A model generated the notes under the pieces. That model was not told the DNA's origin and made no database searches. It saw nothing but the letters and a program-made list of their open reading frames with translations. A program made the position numbers and the translations under genes. Positions 8,335-16,081 of a DNA stretch of 23,778 bases are shown one piece after another; the stretch's first letter is position 1; each line of letters begins with the position of its first letter. Source of the DNA: Deltaproteobacteria bacterium (GTDB lineage: Bacteria; Desulfobacterota; DSM-4660; Desulfatiglandales; HGW-15); the NCBI GenBank assembly GCA_021737245.1, contig JAIPEI010000003.1, forward strand, positions 1 through 23,778. Direction: 5' to 3'.

Positions 8335-8350
8335 GGCACGGACCGTGCCG
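8335..8350. promoter_or_regulatory. 7-bp inverted repeat in the divergent nitroreductase/kinase spacer
   Basis: CGGCACG at 8335-8341 is mirrored by CGTGCCG at 8344-8350 with a 2-base centre. It sits between the two divergent genes, just upstream of the proposed nitroreductase promoter, so it could be a regulator site. A partial CGGCACGG recurs near 8411. The evidence is only symmetry and position. Confidence 0.25.
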
Positions 8351-8419
8351 ATAACATGGTTGGAACCGGCACCCGACGGTCAGCTCAACACACTGGATTC
8401 CGCAAAGCCCGGCACGGCC

Positions 8420-10711
8420 ATGAAACGAACCGCCTTCTGGATTTCCTGCCTGATCCTGCTGCTCCCCCTACCGGGGTTCGGAGACGAGAACGCTTCGATC
8501 CCTCCGGGCGAGGCGTTCCACGGAAGCGAACCTCCGCAGGGAAAGCGGATCCGGCTCGCCGGCAGCCTGGAGTTCCGGGGCCTGAGCCTCGCTTCGCCGG
8601 CTGAATCCGACATGCCGACCCCGTCTGTTCCCTCCTGGTGGGAGCGAAGATCGTTCTGGGCGTCTGCGGTGGGCACGGCCGCGTTGTTTCTCCTGATCCT
8701 GGCCAGCTTTCTCCTGAGATACCAGGTGAAGGCCAGGACCTCTGAGCTCTCCCGCAAGGCGCAGATGCTCCAGGAGCAGATCCGGGAACGGGATGAGATG
8801 GAAGCGGCCCTGCGGAGCTCCGAGCGTCGCTACCGCGGGGTCTTCGAAAACACGGGAACCGCAACGATCATCATCGAGGAAGACAGGACCATCTCCATGG
8901 TCAACTCGGAGTTCGAGGTCCTGTGCGGGTACACTCGAAATGAAATCGAAGGCCGCAAGGCCTGGACGGGCTTCGTGCACCCCGATGACCTGGAGAAAAC
9001 GGCCCGGCACCTCGAAGCGGGGCGGAAGAGCGAGCCCCCGGTTCCCGCCGAATACGAGCTTCGATTCATCGATCGCCGGCAATCGAACAAGCGCGTCCTC
9101 CTTCGGATCGGCCCGATTCCGGGCACATCCAGGAGCGTGGTCTCCTTCATGGACATCACGTCCATGAAGGAGACCGAAAAAGCACTTCGAAACAGCGAAG
9201 AAAAGTATCGAAACATCCTTCAAAGTATCGTCGAAGGATATTACGAGGTCGATCTGCGAGGCAACTTCACCTTCGTCAACGATGCCATCTGCCGAATTTT
9301 CGACTACGCCAAGGAAACGCTTCTGAGGATGAACCTGAAGGAGTTTACGGATCCGGAAAACGGCCGCAAGGGCAGGGAGGCCTTTCGCTCGGTGTACGAG
9401 ACCGGCAGCGTCATAGAGGCGTTCGAGTGGTGCATCACTCGAAAGGACGGGGTCAAACGGGACGTAGAGGCCTCCGTCTCCCTGGTCCGGGATTCACAAG
9501 ACCGGCCTTTGGGATTCCGCGGAATCCTCCATGACGTGACCGAGCGCAAGCTCGCCGAGGAGGAGCGCAATCAGCTGTCCCTCCAGTTGAGGCAGGCTCA
9601 GAAGATGGAAGCCCTGGGGACCCTCGCCGGCGGAATCGCTCACAATTTCAATAACCTTCTAATGGGGATCCAGGGGTATGCCAGCCTGATGCTCCTGGAG
9701 GCCGCCGAGGACCGGCCGCAGAGAAAGATGCTTGAACGCATCCAGAAGCAGGTCCAAAGCGGTGCCAGATTGACGACCCAGCTCCTGGGCTACGCACGGG
9801 AGGGCAAATTCACGGTACAGCCCTTCCAGCTGAACGACATGGTGAGGGAGACGGCCGGCACCTTCGGTGCGACAAGAAAAGACATCATGGTGACCATGGA
9901 TCTGGATCCGGCCCTGCCCCCCATCCTGGGAGACAACGGCCAGGTCGAACAGATCCTGATGAACCTGCTCATCAACGCGGCCGACGCCATGCCCCGCGGC
10001 GGCGAGGTCGTTCTTCGAACCCATCCGGCCACCCCGGACATGATGCTTGAAAAGCCTTACGAGCCCAGGGCGGAGCTCTACGCGCTCCTGTCCGTTCAGG
10101 ACAACGGGCTCGGCATGGACCGCGAGACCCGGGACAGGATCTTTGAACCATTTTTCACCACCAAGGGGCTGGTCAATGGAACCGGCCTCGGGCTCGCCTC
10201 GGTATACGGCATCGTCAAGGCGCACGGGGGGTACATCGACGTGGCCTCCGAGCCGGGGCGGGGGACCACATTCTCGGTGTTCCTGCCGGCCGCCTGCTCA
10301 TCCGACACGGCTCCCGCTCCCTCCCAAGACCAGGCGCGAGGCGGGCCGGAGACCATCCTCCTCGTGGACGATGAAGAGATCATTCTCGAGGTGGGAGGTC
10401 GAATGCTTCGTCAGCTCGGGTACCGCGTCCTGTCCGCCGGGAGCGGGGCCGAGGCCCTGGATGTCTACGGTTCCCACGACGGCCCCATCCACCTGGTCAT
10501 CTTCGACATGATCATGCCCGGCATGAGCGGGAGTGAGTTCTTCGAGGGCATTCGGGGCCTCGATCCCGGAATGCGGGCGCTTCTGTCCAGCGGATACGGC
10601 CTCAACAGCCAGGCCCGCGAGATCCTGGATTCCGGCTGTTCCGGGTTTATCCAGAAGCCGTTCGACCTGCGTGAGCTTTCCCGGAAGGTCCGCGAACTCC
10701 TGGAGGCCTGA
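8420..10711 (+). CDS. Hybrid PAS-PAS sensor histidine kinase with C-terminal receiver
   Basis: This 763-residue inner-membrane signalling protein has a signal-peptide-like N-terminus (MKRTAFWISCLILLLPLPGF), a short external segment of about 50 residues, and one membrane helix near residues 77-99. A coiled coil follows, then two PAS domains (from about 137 and about 262), and a HisKA domain with phospho-acceptor H408 in GGIAHNFNNLL. The ATPase domain has an N-box at N519, DNGLGM, FEPFFTTKG and GTGLGLA. The C-terminal receiver has DDEE, phospho-acceptor D696 and K746. The residue after H408 is Asn instead of the more common Asp/Glu. Start 8420 is chosen for the signal peptide although no clear ribosome-binding site is visible; an in-frame GTG at 8345 would bury it. 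No output regulator is adjacent, so target genes are unknown. Confidence 0.9.
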   Translation: MKRTAFWISCLILLLPLPGFGDENASIPPGEAFHGSEPPQGKRIRLAGSLEFRGLSLASPAESDMPTPSVPSWWERRSFWASAVGTAALFLLILASFLLRYQVKARTSELSRKAQMLQEQIRERDEMEAALRSSERRYRGVFENTGTATIIIEEDRTISMVNSEFEVLCGYTRNEIEGRKAWTGFVHPDDLEKTARHLEAGRKSEPPVPAEYELRFIDRRQSNKRVLLRIGPIPGTSRSVVSFMDITSMKETEKALRNSEEKYRNILQSIVEGYYEVDLRGNFTFVNDAICRIFDYAKETLLRMNLKEFTDPENGRKGREAFRSVYETGSVIEAFEWCITRKDGVKRDVEASVSLVRDSQDRPLGFRGILHDVTERKLAEEERNQLSLQLRQAQKMEALGTLAGGIAHNFNNLLMGIQGYASLMLLEAAEDRPQRKMLERIQKQVQSGARLTTQLLGYAREGKFTVQPFQLNDMVRETAGTFGATRKDIMVTMDLDPALPPILGDNGQVEQILMNLLINAADAMPRGGEVVLRTHPATPDMMLEKPYEPRAELYALLSVQDNGLGMDRETRDRIFEPFFTTKGLVNGTGLGLASVYGIVKAHGGYIDVASEPGRGTTFSVFLPAACSSDTAPAPSQDQARGGPETILLVDDEEIILEVGGRMLRQLGYRVLSAGSGAEALDVYGSHDGPIHLVIFDMIMPGMSGSEFFEGIRGLDPGMRALLSSGYGLNSQAREILDSGCSGFIQKPFDLRELSRKVRELLEA

Positions 10712-10789
10712 TCGGCCTTCCTCCCTCCTCAATAGCGCATCTTGAAGCCCGGACCCCGGGCCGGGGATTCCCTGCTTCCACCCTCGAGC

Positions 10790-10811
10790 CCGGATCGCCG
10801 CCTCGATCCGG
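10790..10811 (+). terminator. Strong hairpin after the hybrid kinase gene (terminator-like, no T-tract)
   Basis: CCGGATCG at 10790-10797 pairs perfectly with CGATCCGG at 10804-10811 across a 6-base loop, 79 bp after the kinase stop. No run of T follows on either strand, so intrinsic termination is only a possibility. Confidence 0.3.
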
Positions 10812-10820
10812 ACTTGGGAA

Positions 10821-10850
10821 TTGACAGGCCGGCCCAGGCGTGCCTAAATG
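10821..10850 (+). promoter_or_regulatory. Weak promoter candidate for the thymidylate synthase-like/rlmN genes
   Basis: TTGACA at 10821-10826 is an exact -35 consensus, but 18 bases later the -10 is only TAAATG. If used, it gives a leader of about 250 bases that contains the dispersed repeat. Confidence 0.25.
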
Positions 10851-10870
10851 GTGCCCATATAAACGAACTT

Positions 10871-10966
10871 TGACGGATTCGCAAAAACCCGCTCATCCGC
10901 CGCTGGTAACGCTTTAACCTGTTGAAATGACAGGGGCAGATCTCTTGCTTTATGGCTTTTTGCGAC
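10871..10966 (+). repeat. Dispersed MITE-like repeat, copy 1
   Basis: This ~96 bp unit starts TGACGGATTCGCAAAAACCC and ends GGCTTTTTGCGAC. It matches the unit at 23618-23713 in the same orientation, almost base for base over the first ~55 bases (five or so differences) and again at the GGGCAGATCTC and GGCTTTTTGC blocks. The two ends are imperfect inverted repeats (TCGCAAAAA against its complement TTTTTGCGA). There is no coding capacity, as expected of a non-autonomous mobile or palindromic intergenic repeat. Confidence 0.7.
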
Positions 10967-11073
10967 GGTATCGGCTTTGGGCATTGCTGCGTTTCCAATT
11001 CAGAAAAGATTTTTTCAAGATCTCGGAGTTTGCGCGCTTTGTATGGTTCACGGCAAAGCGTTTTGGGTTTTCC

Positions 11074-11097
11074 GGGCGGAGCCGTGCCCGCCCTTTT
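11074..11097 (+). terminator. Leader hairpin plus TTTT before the thymidylate synthase-like gene (attenuator candidate)
   Basis: GGGCGG (11074-11079) pairs with CCGCCC (11088-11093) across an 8-base loop and is followed by TTTT, ending only three bases before the AGGAGG ribosome-binding site. An upstream CACGGC (11049-11054) is exactly complementary to GCCGTG (11081-11086) in the loop, so an alternative fold is possible. The stem is short. Confidence 0.35.
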
Positions 11098-11110
11098 CGG
11101 AGGAGGATGA

Positions 11111-11794
11111 ATGAGGCTCGAGTCCATCGAGGCCCGGGATCTGCCGGACGCCTGGTTTCAATGCGTGTACAGGCTCCTCGAAACGGGTTGTGAGTACACC
11201 ATCGACCGGGGCAGTTATGAAGGACAGAAGCGGCTGGAGTTCGATTACGTCACCGTACACATCCGGCACCCCCGGGTTCGGCCCCTTCTTCCCGACATTC
11301 CCCCGGCCCTCGGCACCCCGAACCCGGTGGCCGAAGGCTACCTCGAGGAGTACCTTCCCTACCTGATGACATCGATCAAGCAGCCCGGGGAAGACTACAC
11401 CTACGGCTGGTACCTGGAGGGCCAGATCGCGGAGGTCATCCGGATGTATCGGGAGGACGGCTTCGGGACCAACCAGGCCTACATGACGGTCGGGGACCCC
11501 CAGGCCGTCTTCCTGAAAGATCCCCCTTGTCTTCGGGGAATCGACACCCGCGTGCGGGAGGAGAAGCTGCACTTCATCGTTTATTTCCGATCCTGGGACC
11601 TCTGGAACGGATTCCCCGCAAACCTCGGCGCCATCCAGCTTCTCAAGGAGTATATGGCCTCGGAGATCGGGATCGGGGACGGCGAGATCGTCGCGGCGAG
11701 CAAGGGGCTCCATCTCTACGACTATGTGTGGGAGCTGGCCAAGCTCAGGACCATGTGCGAAAACCCGTCGGCCCTCAGAGGAGAGGCCCGTTGA
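11111..11794 (+). CDS. Thymidylate synthase-like protein (short, archaeal type)
   Basis: The 227-residue product resembles the short thymidylate synthases known from methanogenic archaea more than the ~264-residue bacterial ThyA. Thymidylate synthases methylate dUMP to dTMP. Visible features are DYVTVHIRHP, TNQAYMTVGDP, a Pro-Pro-Cys motif with the putative nucleophile C140 (DPPCLRGIDTRV), and FRSWDLWNGFPANLGAIQLL. The last matches the RS-x-D, G-x-P-x-N region that binds dUMP. The end (GLHLYDYVWELAKLR) also fits. The enzyme class is a family inference; a dCMP/dUMP hydroxymethylase relative is possible. ATG 11111 has AGGAGG at 11101-11106; an ATG at 11107 is out of frame. The rlmN start lies two bases after its stop, so the two are probably co-transcribed. 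The leader carries a possible attenuator and the dispersed repeat. Confidence 0.7.
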   Translation: MRLESIEARDLPDAWFQCVYRLLETGCEYTIDRGSYEGQKRLEFDYVTVHIRHPRVRPLLPDIPPALGTPNPVAEGYLEEYLPYLMTSIKQPGEDYTYGWYLEGQIAEVIRMYREDGFGTNQAYMTVGDPQAVFLKDPPCLRGIDTRVREEKLHFIVYFRSWDLWNGFPANLGAIQLLKEYMASEIGIGDGEIVAASKGLHLYDYVWELAKLRTMCENPSALRGEAR

Positions 11795-11795
11795 C

Positions 11796-12917
11796 ATGAC
11801 CGGGATGAACATGTCAAAGCCGCGCCTGGACGAAGGCATCCATCATCTCGATCCCCCGTTGCAGGAGAGCCGGCCCCTGGAGGGTTGGAGCGGCCCGGAT
11901 CTCAAGGGGCTCACAGGGCCCGAGACCGAGGCCTGGTGCGAGGGGCAAGGGCTGCCGGCCTATCGGGGACGGCAGATTCGCCGGTGGCTCTTCAAGAAAG
12001 GGGCGACCTCCTTCCACGACATGACGAGCCTCCCAAAGGCCCTCCGAGAGGAGCTGGCACAGCTCGCCGTCGTGGACCGGCTGCAGCGGTCGGAGACCCG
12101 CATTTCGCAGGATGGGACCGAGAAGATCCTTTTCCGCCTGCCGGAAGGCCACAGGATCGAATCCGTGCTCATTCCCGAAAGAGATCACTTCACCCTCTGC
12201 ATTTCGTCGCAAGCCGGCTGCGCCATGGGATGTCGATTCTGTGTCACGGGGCTGGGAGGCCTGAAGCGGAACCTCGCCGCCGGAGAGATCGTGGACCAGG
12301 TGGTCCAGGTTCGCAGGTCCATGGCCCGACCGGAGCGCTTGACCAACATCGTCTTCATGGGCATGGGAGAACCACTGGCCAACGATGATGCCGTCGTGCG
12401 GGCCATCCACAACCTGACATGCGACGACGCGTTGAACTTCTCCCACCGGAGGGTGACCCTGTCCACCAGCGGGCTGGTCCCCGCCATGGAACGGCTGGGA
12501 CGCGACGCGAACGTGAACCTGGCTGTGAGCCTGAATGCAGCGGATGACGACACACGGGACTTTCTCATGCCGATCAATCGGCGATATCCCCTGAACCGTC
12601 TCATGGCGGCCTGCCGCGCTTTTCCCCTTCCCAACCGCAGGATGATCACCTTCGAGTACATCCTGATCCGGGACATCAACGACAGGGAGACGGATGCGCG
12701 CAGGCTGGTCCGCCTGCTCCGGGGGCTCCGGGCCAAGATCAACCTGATCCCGCTGAACCCGCACCCGTCCCTGGAGCTCTCCCCTTCCCCCCCGGATCGA
12801 ATCCAGACGTTCCAGGAGGTCCTGACCCGGAATCACTACACGGCCATCGTCCGCAAGAGCAAGGGACAGGACATTTCAGCGGCCTGCGGCCAGCTGAGCG
12901 GAGAGCCGCCAGGGTGA
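11796..12917 (+). CDS. rlmN: Dual-specificity 23S rRNA/tRNA adenine-C2 methyltransferase RlmN
   Basis: RlmN is a radical SAM enzyme that methylates C2 of an adenosine in 23S rRNA and in some tRNAs. The 373-residue product has the N-terminal accessory region ([17 protein letters not shown]), then [13 protein letters not shown] with iron-sulfur ligands C142, C146 and C149. Family segments follow: [35 protein letters not shown]. The C-terminal catalytic Cys is C364 in [11 protein letters not shown] 11796 follows the upstream stop by one base, with a GAGGAGAGG about 12 bases earlier. ATGs at 11805 and 11811 are alternatives, and the first ~30 residues are not conserved in type. It is likely coupled to the thymidylate synthase-like gene. 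Confidence 0.95.
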   Translation: MTGMNMSKPRLDEGIHHLDPPLQESRPLEGWSGPDLKGLTGPETEAWCEGQGLPAYRGRQIRRWLFKKGATSFHDMTSLPKALREELAQLAVVDRLQRSETRISQDGTEKILFRLPEGHRIESVLIPERDHFTLCISSQAGCAMGCRFCVTGLGGLKRNLAAGEIVDQVVQVRRSMARPERLTNIVFMGMGEPLANDDAVVRAIHNLTCDDALNFSHRRVTLSTSGLVPAMERLGRDANVNLAVSLNAADDDTRDFLMPINRRYPLNRLMAACRAFPLPNRRMITFEYILIRDINDRETDARRLVRLLRGLRAKINLIPLNPHPSLELSPSPPDRIQTFQEVLTRNHYTAIVRKSKGQDISAACGQLSGEPPG

Positions 12918-13003
12918 GTCCCCCATCACCCGGCGGGAGTATCATTTCCTTGTCCCGCCCGGGATGCTGTGCTATGGGGTACACTCTTCGGAGGATTTTT
13001 GTC

Positions 13004-13384
13004 ATGATTGACCTGAATTTTGACAAAGGAAACGGCCTGCTGCCGGCCATTGTCCAGGACCAGGCGAGCGGGCGCGTGCTCATGCTCGCGTACATCAACG
13101 AGCAGTCCTGGCGGAAAACCCTGGAGACCGGCGAGGCCCATTACTGGAGCCGGTCCCGCAGCGAGCTCTGGCACAAGGGCGGAACCTCGGGACATGTGCA
13201 GAAGGTCCGCGACGTATTCGTCGACTGCGACAACGACACTGTTCTGCTGCAGGTGGAGCAGGTGGGAGGAGCCGCCTGCCACACCGGGTACGAGAGCTGC
13301 TTTTTCAAAAAAGTGACCCCCGAAGGCGCGCTCGCCGTCGTCGGGGAACCGGTGTTCGATCCCGAAAAGGTGTACGGAAAATGA
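13004..13384 (+). CDS. hisI: Phosphoribosyl-AMP cyclohydrolase
   Basis: This enzyme hydrolyses the adenine ring of phosphoribosyl-AMP in histidine biosynthesis. The 126-residue product is the stand-alone cyclohydrolase without the fused HisE pyrophosphohydrolase. It shows LMLAYIN, HYWSRSR at 46-52, [10 protein letters not shown], the metal site D74-C75-D76-x-D78, and C92 and C99 in ACHTGYESC, the zinc ligands of the family. ATG 13004 has GGAGG nine bases upstream; an in-frame upstream start at 12914 adds residues unlike the family. The stop overlaps the hisG start (ATGA, 13381-13384), indicating coupled translation. Confidence 0.96.
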   Translation: MIDLNFDKGNGLLPAIVQDQASGRVLMLAYINEQSWRKTLETGEAHYWSRSRSELWHKGGTSGHVQKVRDVFVDCDNDTVLLQVEQVGGAACHTGYESCFFKKVTPEGALAVVGEPVFDPEKVYGK

Positions 13385-14253
13385 AGAAACTGAAGTTCGG
13401 AATCCCCAAGGGGAGCCTCCAGAAGGCCACCATCCATCTGTTCGAGAAATCGGGGTGGCGTATCAACGTCAACGGCCGCAGCTACTTTCCCGACATCAAC
13501 GACGACGCCATCGAGTGCAGCATCTGCCGCGCCCAGGAAATGTCGCGCTACGTGGAGAGCGGGGCCATCGACGCAGGCCTGACCGGCAAGGACTGGATCG
13601 AGGAGAACGAGTCGGACGTGCAGGTCGTGGACGACCTCATCTACTCCAAGGTGAGTCAGAACCCAGCCCGCTGGGTCCTGGCCGTGCCCAAGGACTCTTC
13701 CATCCGGCGGCTCGAGGACCTGAGGGGCCGCAAGATCGCCACGGAGCTCGTCAACTACACGCGGCGCTACTTCGAGGAACGGGGCATCGACGTCCAGGTG
13801 GAGTTCTCCTGGGGGGCCACGGAGGCCAAGGTGGTCTCGGGTCTCGCGGACGCCGTGGTGGAGGTGACAGAGACGGGCAGCACGATTCGAGCCCACGGCC
13901 TGGAGATCATCCACGAGTTCATGCAGAGCAACACACAGCTCATCGCCAACCGCGCGTCCTACAAGGACTCCTGGAAGCGGGACAAGATCGGCCAGATCCT
14001 CCTGCTGCTCCGCGGCGCTCTCCGCGCCGAGAACATGGTGGGGCTCAAGATGAACGTACCCAAGGAGAAGCTCGACCCCATCGTGAAGCTCCTCCCGAGC
14101 CTGCACGCGCCGACCGTCGCCCACCTCCACGAGCAGCCCTGGTTCAGCGTGGAGACGGTCGTGGAGTCCCGGAAGGTCCGGGACCTCATCCCCGAGCTCA
14201 TGAAGGCCGGCGCCGAGGGAATCATCGAGTACCCGCTCAACAAGGTCATCTAG
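13381..14253 (+). CDS. hisG: ATP phosphoribosyltransferase, long form
   Basis: HisG catalyses the first committed step of histidine synthesis, joining ATP and PRPP. The 290-residue product is the long form with its own C-terminal regulatory domain. It begins [10 protein letters not shown] and includes [20 protein letters not shown] and the PRPP-binding-loop region [20 protein letters not shown]. The C-terminal ACT-like domain (about residues 220-290: [24 protein letters not shown]) is where histidine feedback normally acts. It does not need HisZ. It follows hisI with a 4-base overlap. No other his gene is in the window. A 7-bp GC hairpin (14262-14280) follows the stop. Confidence 0.96.
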   Translation: MKKLKFGIPKGSLQKATIHLFEKSGWRINVNGRSYFPDINDDAIECSICRAQEMSRYVESGAIDAGLTGKDWIEENESDVQVVDDLIYSKVSQNPARWVLAVPKDSSIRRLEDLRGRKIATELVNYTRRYFEERGIDVQVEFSWGATEAKVVSGLADAVVEVTETGSTIRAHGLEIIHEFMQSNTQLIANRASYKDSWKRDKIGQILLLLRGALRAENMVGLKMNVPKEKLDPIVKLLPSLHAPTVAHLHEQPWFSVETVVESRKVRDLIPELMKAGAEGIIEYPLNKVI

Positions 14254-14261
14254 AAGCACGC

Positions 14262-14280
14262 CCTCCCGCCGCGCGGGAGG
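14262..14280 (+). terminator. GC hairpin after hisG
   Basis: CCTCCCG at 14262-14268 pairs with CGGGAGG at 14274-14280 across a 5-base loop, followed only by TCTTCG. It lies in the 47-bp gap between hisG and the aminotransferase and may be a weak terminator or processing site. Confidence 0.25.
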
Positions 14281-14300
14281 TCTTCGACGCGGAGCCCGCC

Positions 14301-15446
14301 ATGAACCGCCACACCGATCGTTCCGAACAGATCACGCCGTTCATCGTCATGGAGGTCCTGGAACGGGCCCATGAGCTGGAACGGGCGGGCCGCCGAATCA
14401 TACATTTGGAGATCGGGGAGCCGGATTTCCCCACGCCGGAGTGCATCTGCCGGGCTGCACAGCAAGCCATCCGGGACGGGCACACCCACTACACCCACAG
14501 CCTCGGCATCATCGAGCTTCGCGAGGCCGTTTCCCGGCACTACCTGGACGCTTACGGCGTCGAGGTCGATCCGGGCCGCGTGGTGGTGACCTCCGGCACG
14601 TCGCCGGCCCTGTTCATGGCCTTTTCAGCCCTCCTCGACCCGGGCGACGACATCATCATCTCCAACCCGCACTACCCCTGCTATCCCAACTTCGCCCGGT
14701 TCCTCGGGGCCAACCCGGCCTTTGTGGACGTGTTCGAGGAGGACGGCTTCCAGTACCGTCCGGAGGATATTCGGGCGCGCATGGGCTCCCGAACACGCGC
14801 CGTTCTCATCAACTCCCCGGCCAACCCCACGGGCAACGTCCTGTCCCCTGAGCGCATGGCGGCCGTTGCGGATCTCGGGCTCCCCATCGTAGCGGACGAG
14901 ATCTACCACGGGCTCGTCTACGGAGAAAAAGAGCACACCGTCCTCGAGTACACGGACGTGGCCTTTGTCCTGAACGGCTTCTCCAAGGCCTACGCCATGA
15001 CCGGCTGGCGTCTCGGTTATATCATCGCCCCGCCCCGCTTCGTCCGACCTCTGCAGAAGATCCAGCAGAACCTCTTTATCTCCGCCGGGAGCGTCAGCCA
15101 GTGGGCCGGGGTCGCGGCCTTGACCGAAGCCGGCCCCGACGTGGAGCGCATGCGCGCGGTCTACGACGAGCGACGCCGCGTCATGGTCGAGCGGCTGCGG
15201 GAGCTCGGGTTCGGTCTGCCGGTCGAGCCGGCCGGTGCCTTCTACATTCTGGTGAACGCGAAGCATCTGTCCAACAACTCTTACGATCTCGCCTTCGAGA
15301 TCCTGGAGAAGGCCGGCGTGGGCGTGAGCCCCGGCATCGACTTCGGAAGCAATGCGGAGGGCTACATCCGATTCAGCTACGCCAACTCCCTGGAGAACAT
15401 CCAAGAGGGCCTGGACCGCATCGAGGCGTTCATCAAGGATCGCTGA
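14301..15446 (+). CDS. Class I/II pyridoxal-phosphate aminotransferase
   Basis: The 381-residue product is a fold-type I PLP enzyme of the aspartate/alanine aminotransferase group. It shows EIGEPDFPTPECI, the THYTHSLGIIELREAV region, TSGTSPALFMAF, NSPANPTGNVL, VADEIYHGLVYG with the Asp that contacts the PLP nitrogen, and FSKAYAMTGWRLGY with the Schiff-base lysine K229. YIRFSYA near the C-terminus carries the Arg that binds the substrate carboxylate. The substrate cannot be named from sequence alone, and it is not an obvious HisC despite lying next to hisIG. ATG 14301 has GGAG six bases upstream. The long in-frame extension into hisG is a shadow frame. It is followed 29 bases later by engB. 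Confidence 0.9.
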   Translation: MNRHTDRSEQITPFIVMEVLERAHELERAGRRIIHLEIGEPDFPTPECICRAAQQAIRDGHTHYTHSLGIIELREAVSRHYLDAYGVEVDPGRVVVTSGTSPALFMAFSALLDPGDDIIISNPHYPCYPNFARFLGANPAFVDVFEEDGFQYRPEDIRARMGSRTRAVLINSPANPTGNVLSPERMAAVADLGLPIVADEIYHGLVYGEKEHTVLEYTDVAFVLNGFSKAYAMTGWRLGYIIAPPRFVRPLQKIQQNLFISAGSVSQWAGVAALTEAGPDVERMRAVYDERRRVMVERLRELGFGLPVEPAGAFYILVNAKHLSNNSYDLAFEILEKAGVGVSPGIDFGSNAEGYIRFSYANSLENIQEGLDRIEAFIKDR

Positions 15447-15475
15447 AGCTCTTAATCGGGTTAATCGAGGCAACC

Positions 15476-16081
15476 ATGAACGTCATCTTCGTCAAGAGCG
15501 CCTTCAAACCCGATCAGTACCCGCCGGCGGACCGGCCCGAGGTGGCCTTTGCAGGCCGCTCCAACGTGGGCAAGTCCTCCCTGATCAACGTCCTCGTCCA
15601 GCGCCGCAACCTGGCCCGCACCGGGTCGACGCCCGGCCGTACCCAGTCCATCAACTTTTTTTCCCTGGACGACCGCCTCCATTTGGTGGACCTGCCCGGC
15701 TACGGCTTCGCGCGGGTGCCGCGCGAGGTCCAGCAGGCCTGGAAGCCCATGGTCGAAGCCTATCTGCAGGAGCGCAAGACCCTGCGCGCTGTGGTGGTGA
15801 TTCTCGACATTCGGAGGGACCCGTCCGGCGGAGATCTGGATCTTCTCCAGTGGCTCCGGGCTTACGGGATCCCGGCGGTCGTCGTCCTCACCAAGGCGGA
15901 CAAGCTCTCGCGCCAGAAAGCGAAGTCCCGGGCCGGCAAGCTGGGACGGGAGCTGGCAACGCTTTCCGCCGGGAGACCGGTCCTGTTCTCGGCCAAAAGC
16001 CGGGAAGGGCGGGGGGATATCTGGAGGCGAATCGAAGAGGTCGTGGGGAAAGAGGCTCAGCGGCCGGTGTCCAAGCCGTAG
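15476..16081 (+). CDS. engB: Ribosome biogenesis GTP-binding protein YsxC/EngB
   Basis: This is an essential small GTPase of the YihA/YsxC family acting in large ribosomal subunit assembly. The 201-residue product has all GTPase motifs: G1 GRSNVGKSS at 27-35, G2 in STPGRTQSINFF, G3 DLPGYGFA, G4 TKADKL and G5 SAKSREG. ATG 15476 has CGAGG upstream. It is the last plus-strand gene; its 3' end overlaps the convergent NtrX-like gene by 25 bases. Confidence 0.96.
   Translation: MNVIFVKSAFKPDQYPPADRPEVAFAGRSNVGKSSLINVLVQRRNLARTGSTPGRTQSINFFSLDDRLHLVDLPGYGFARVPREVQQAWKPMVEAYLQERKTLRAVVVILDIRRDPSGGDLDLLQWLRAYGIPAVVVLTKADKLSRQKAKSRAGKLGRELATLSAGRPVLFSAKSREGRGDIWRRIEEVVGKEAQRPVSKP

Larger units (their letters stand above)
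10712..11110. other. Gene-free spacer between the hybrid kinase and the thymidylate synthase-like gene
   Basis: I see no credible coding sequence in these ~400 bases. They hold, in order, a GC-rich hairpin at 10747-10761 (GCCCGG/CCGGGC), a stronger 8-bp hairpin at 10790-10811, a weak promoter candidate at 10821-10850, one copy of the dispersed repeat at 10871-10966, a less GC-rich stretch, and a hairpin plus TTTT directly before the next ribosome-binding site. The only open frame (10927-11193 plus) lacks a ribosome-binding site and runs into the next gene out of frame. Confidence 0.6.

Noticed and set aside
12917..13003. Promoter between rlmN and hisI (TTGTCC ... TATGGG)
   Set aside because: Both hexamers are too far from consensus to claim; hisI may be transcribed from upstream.
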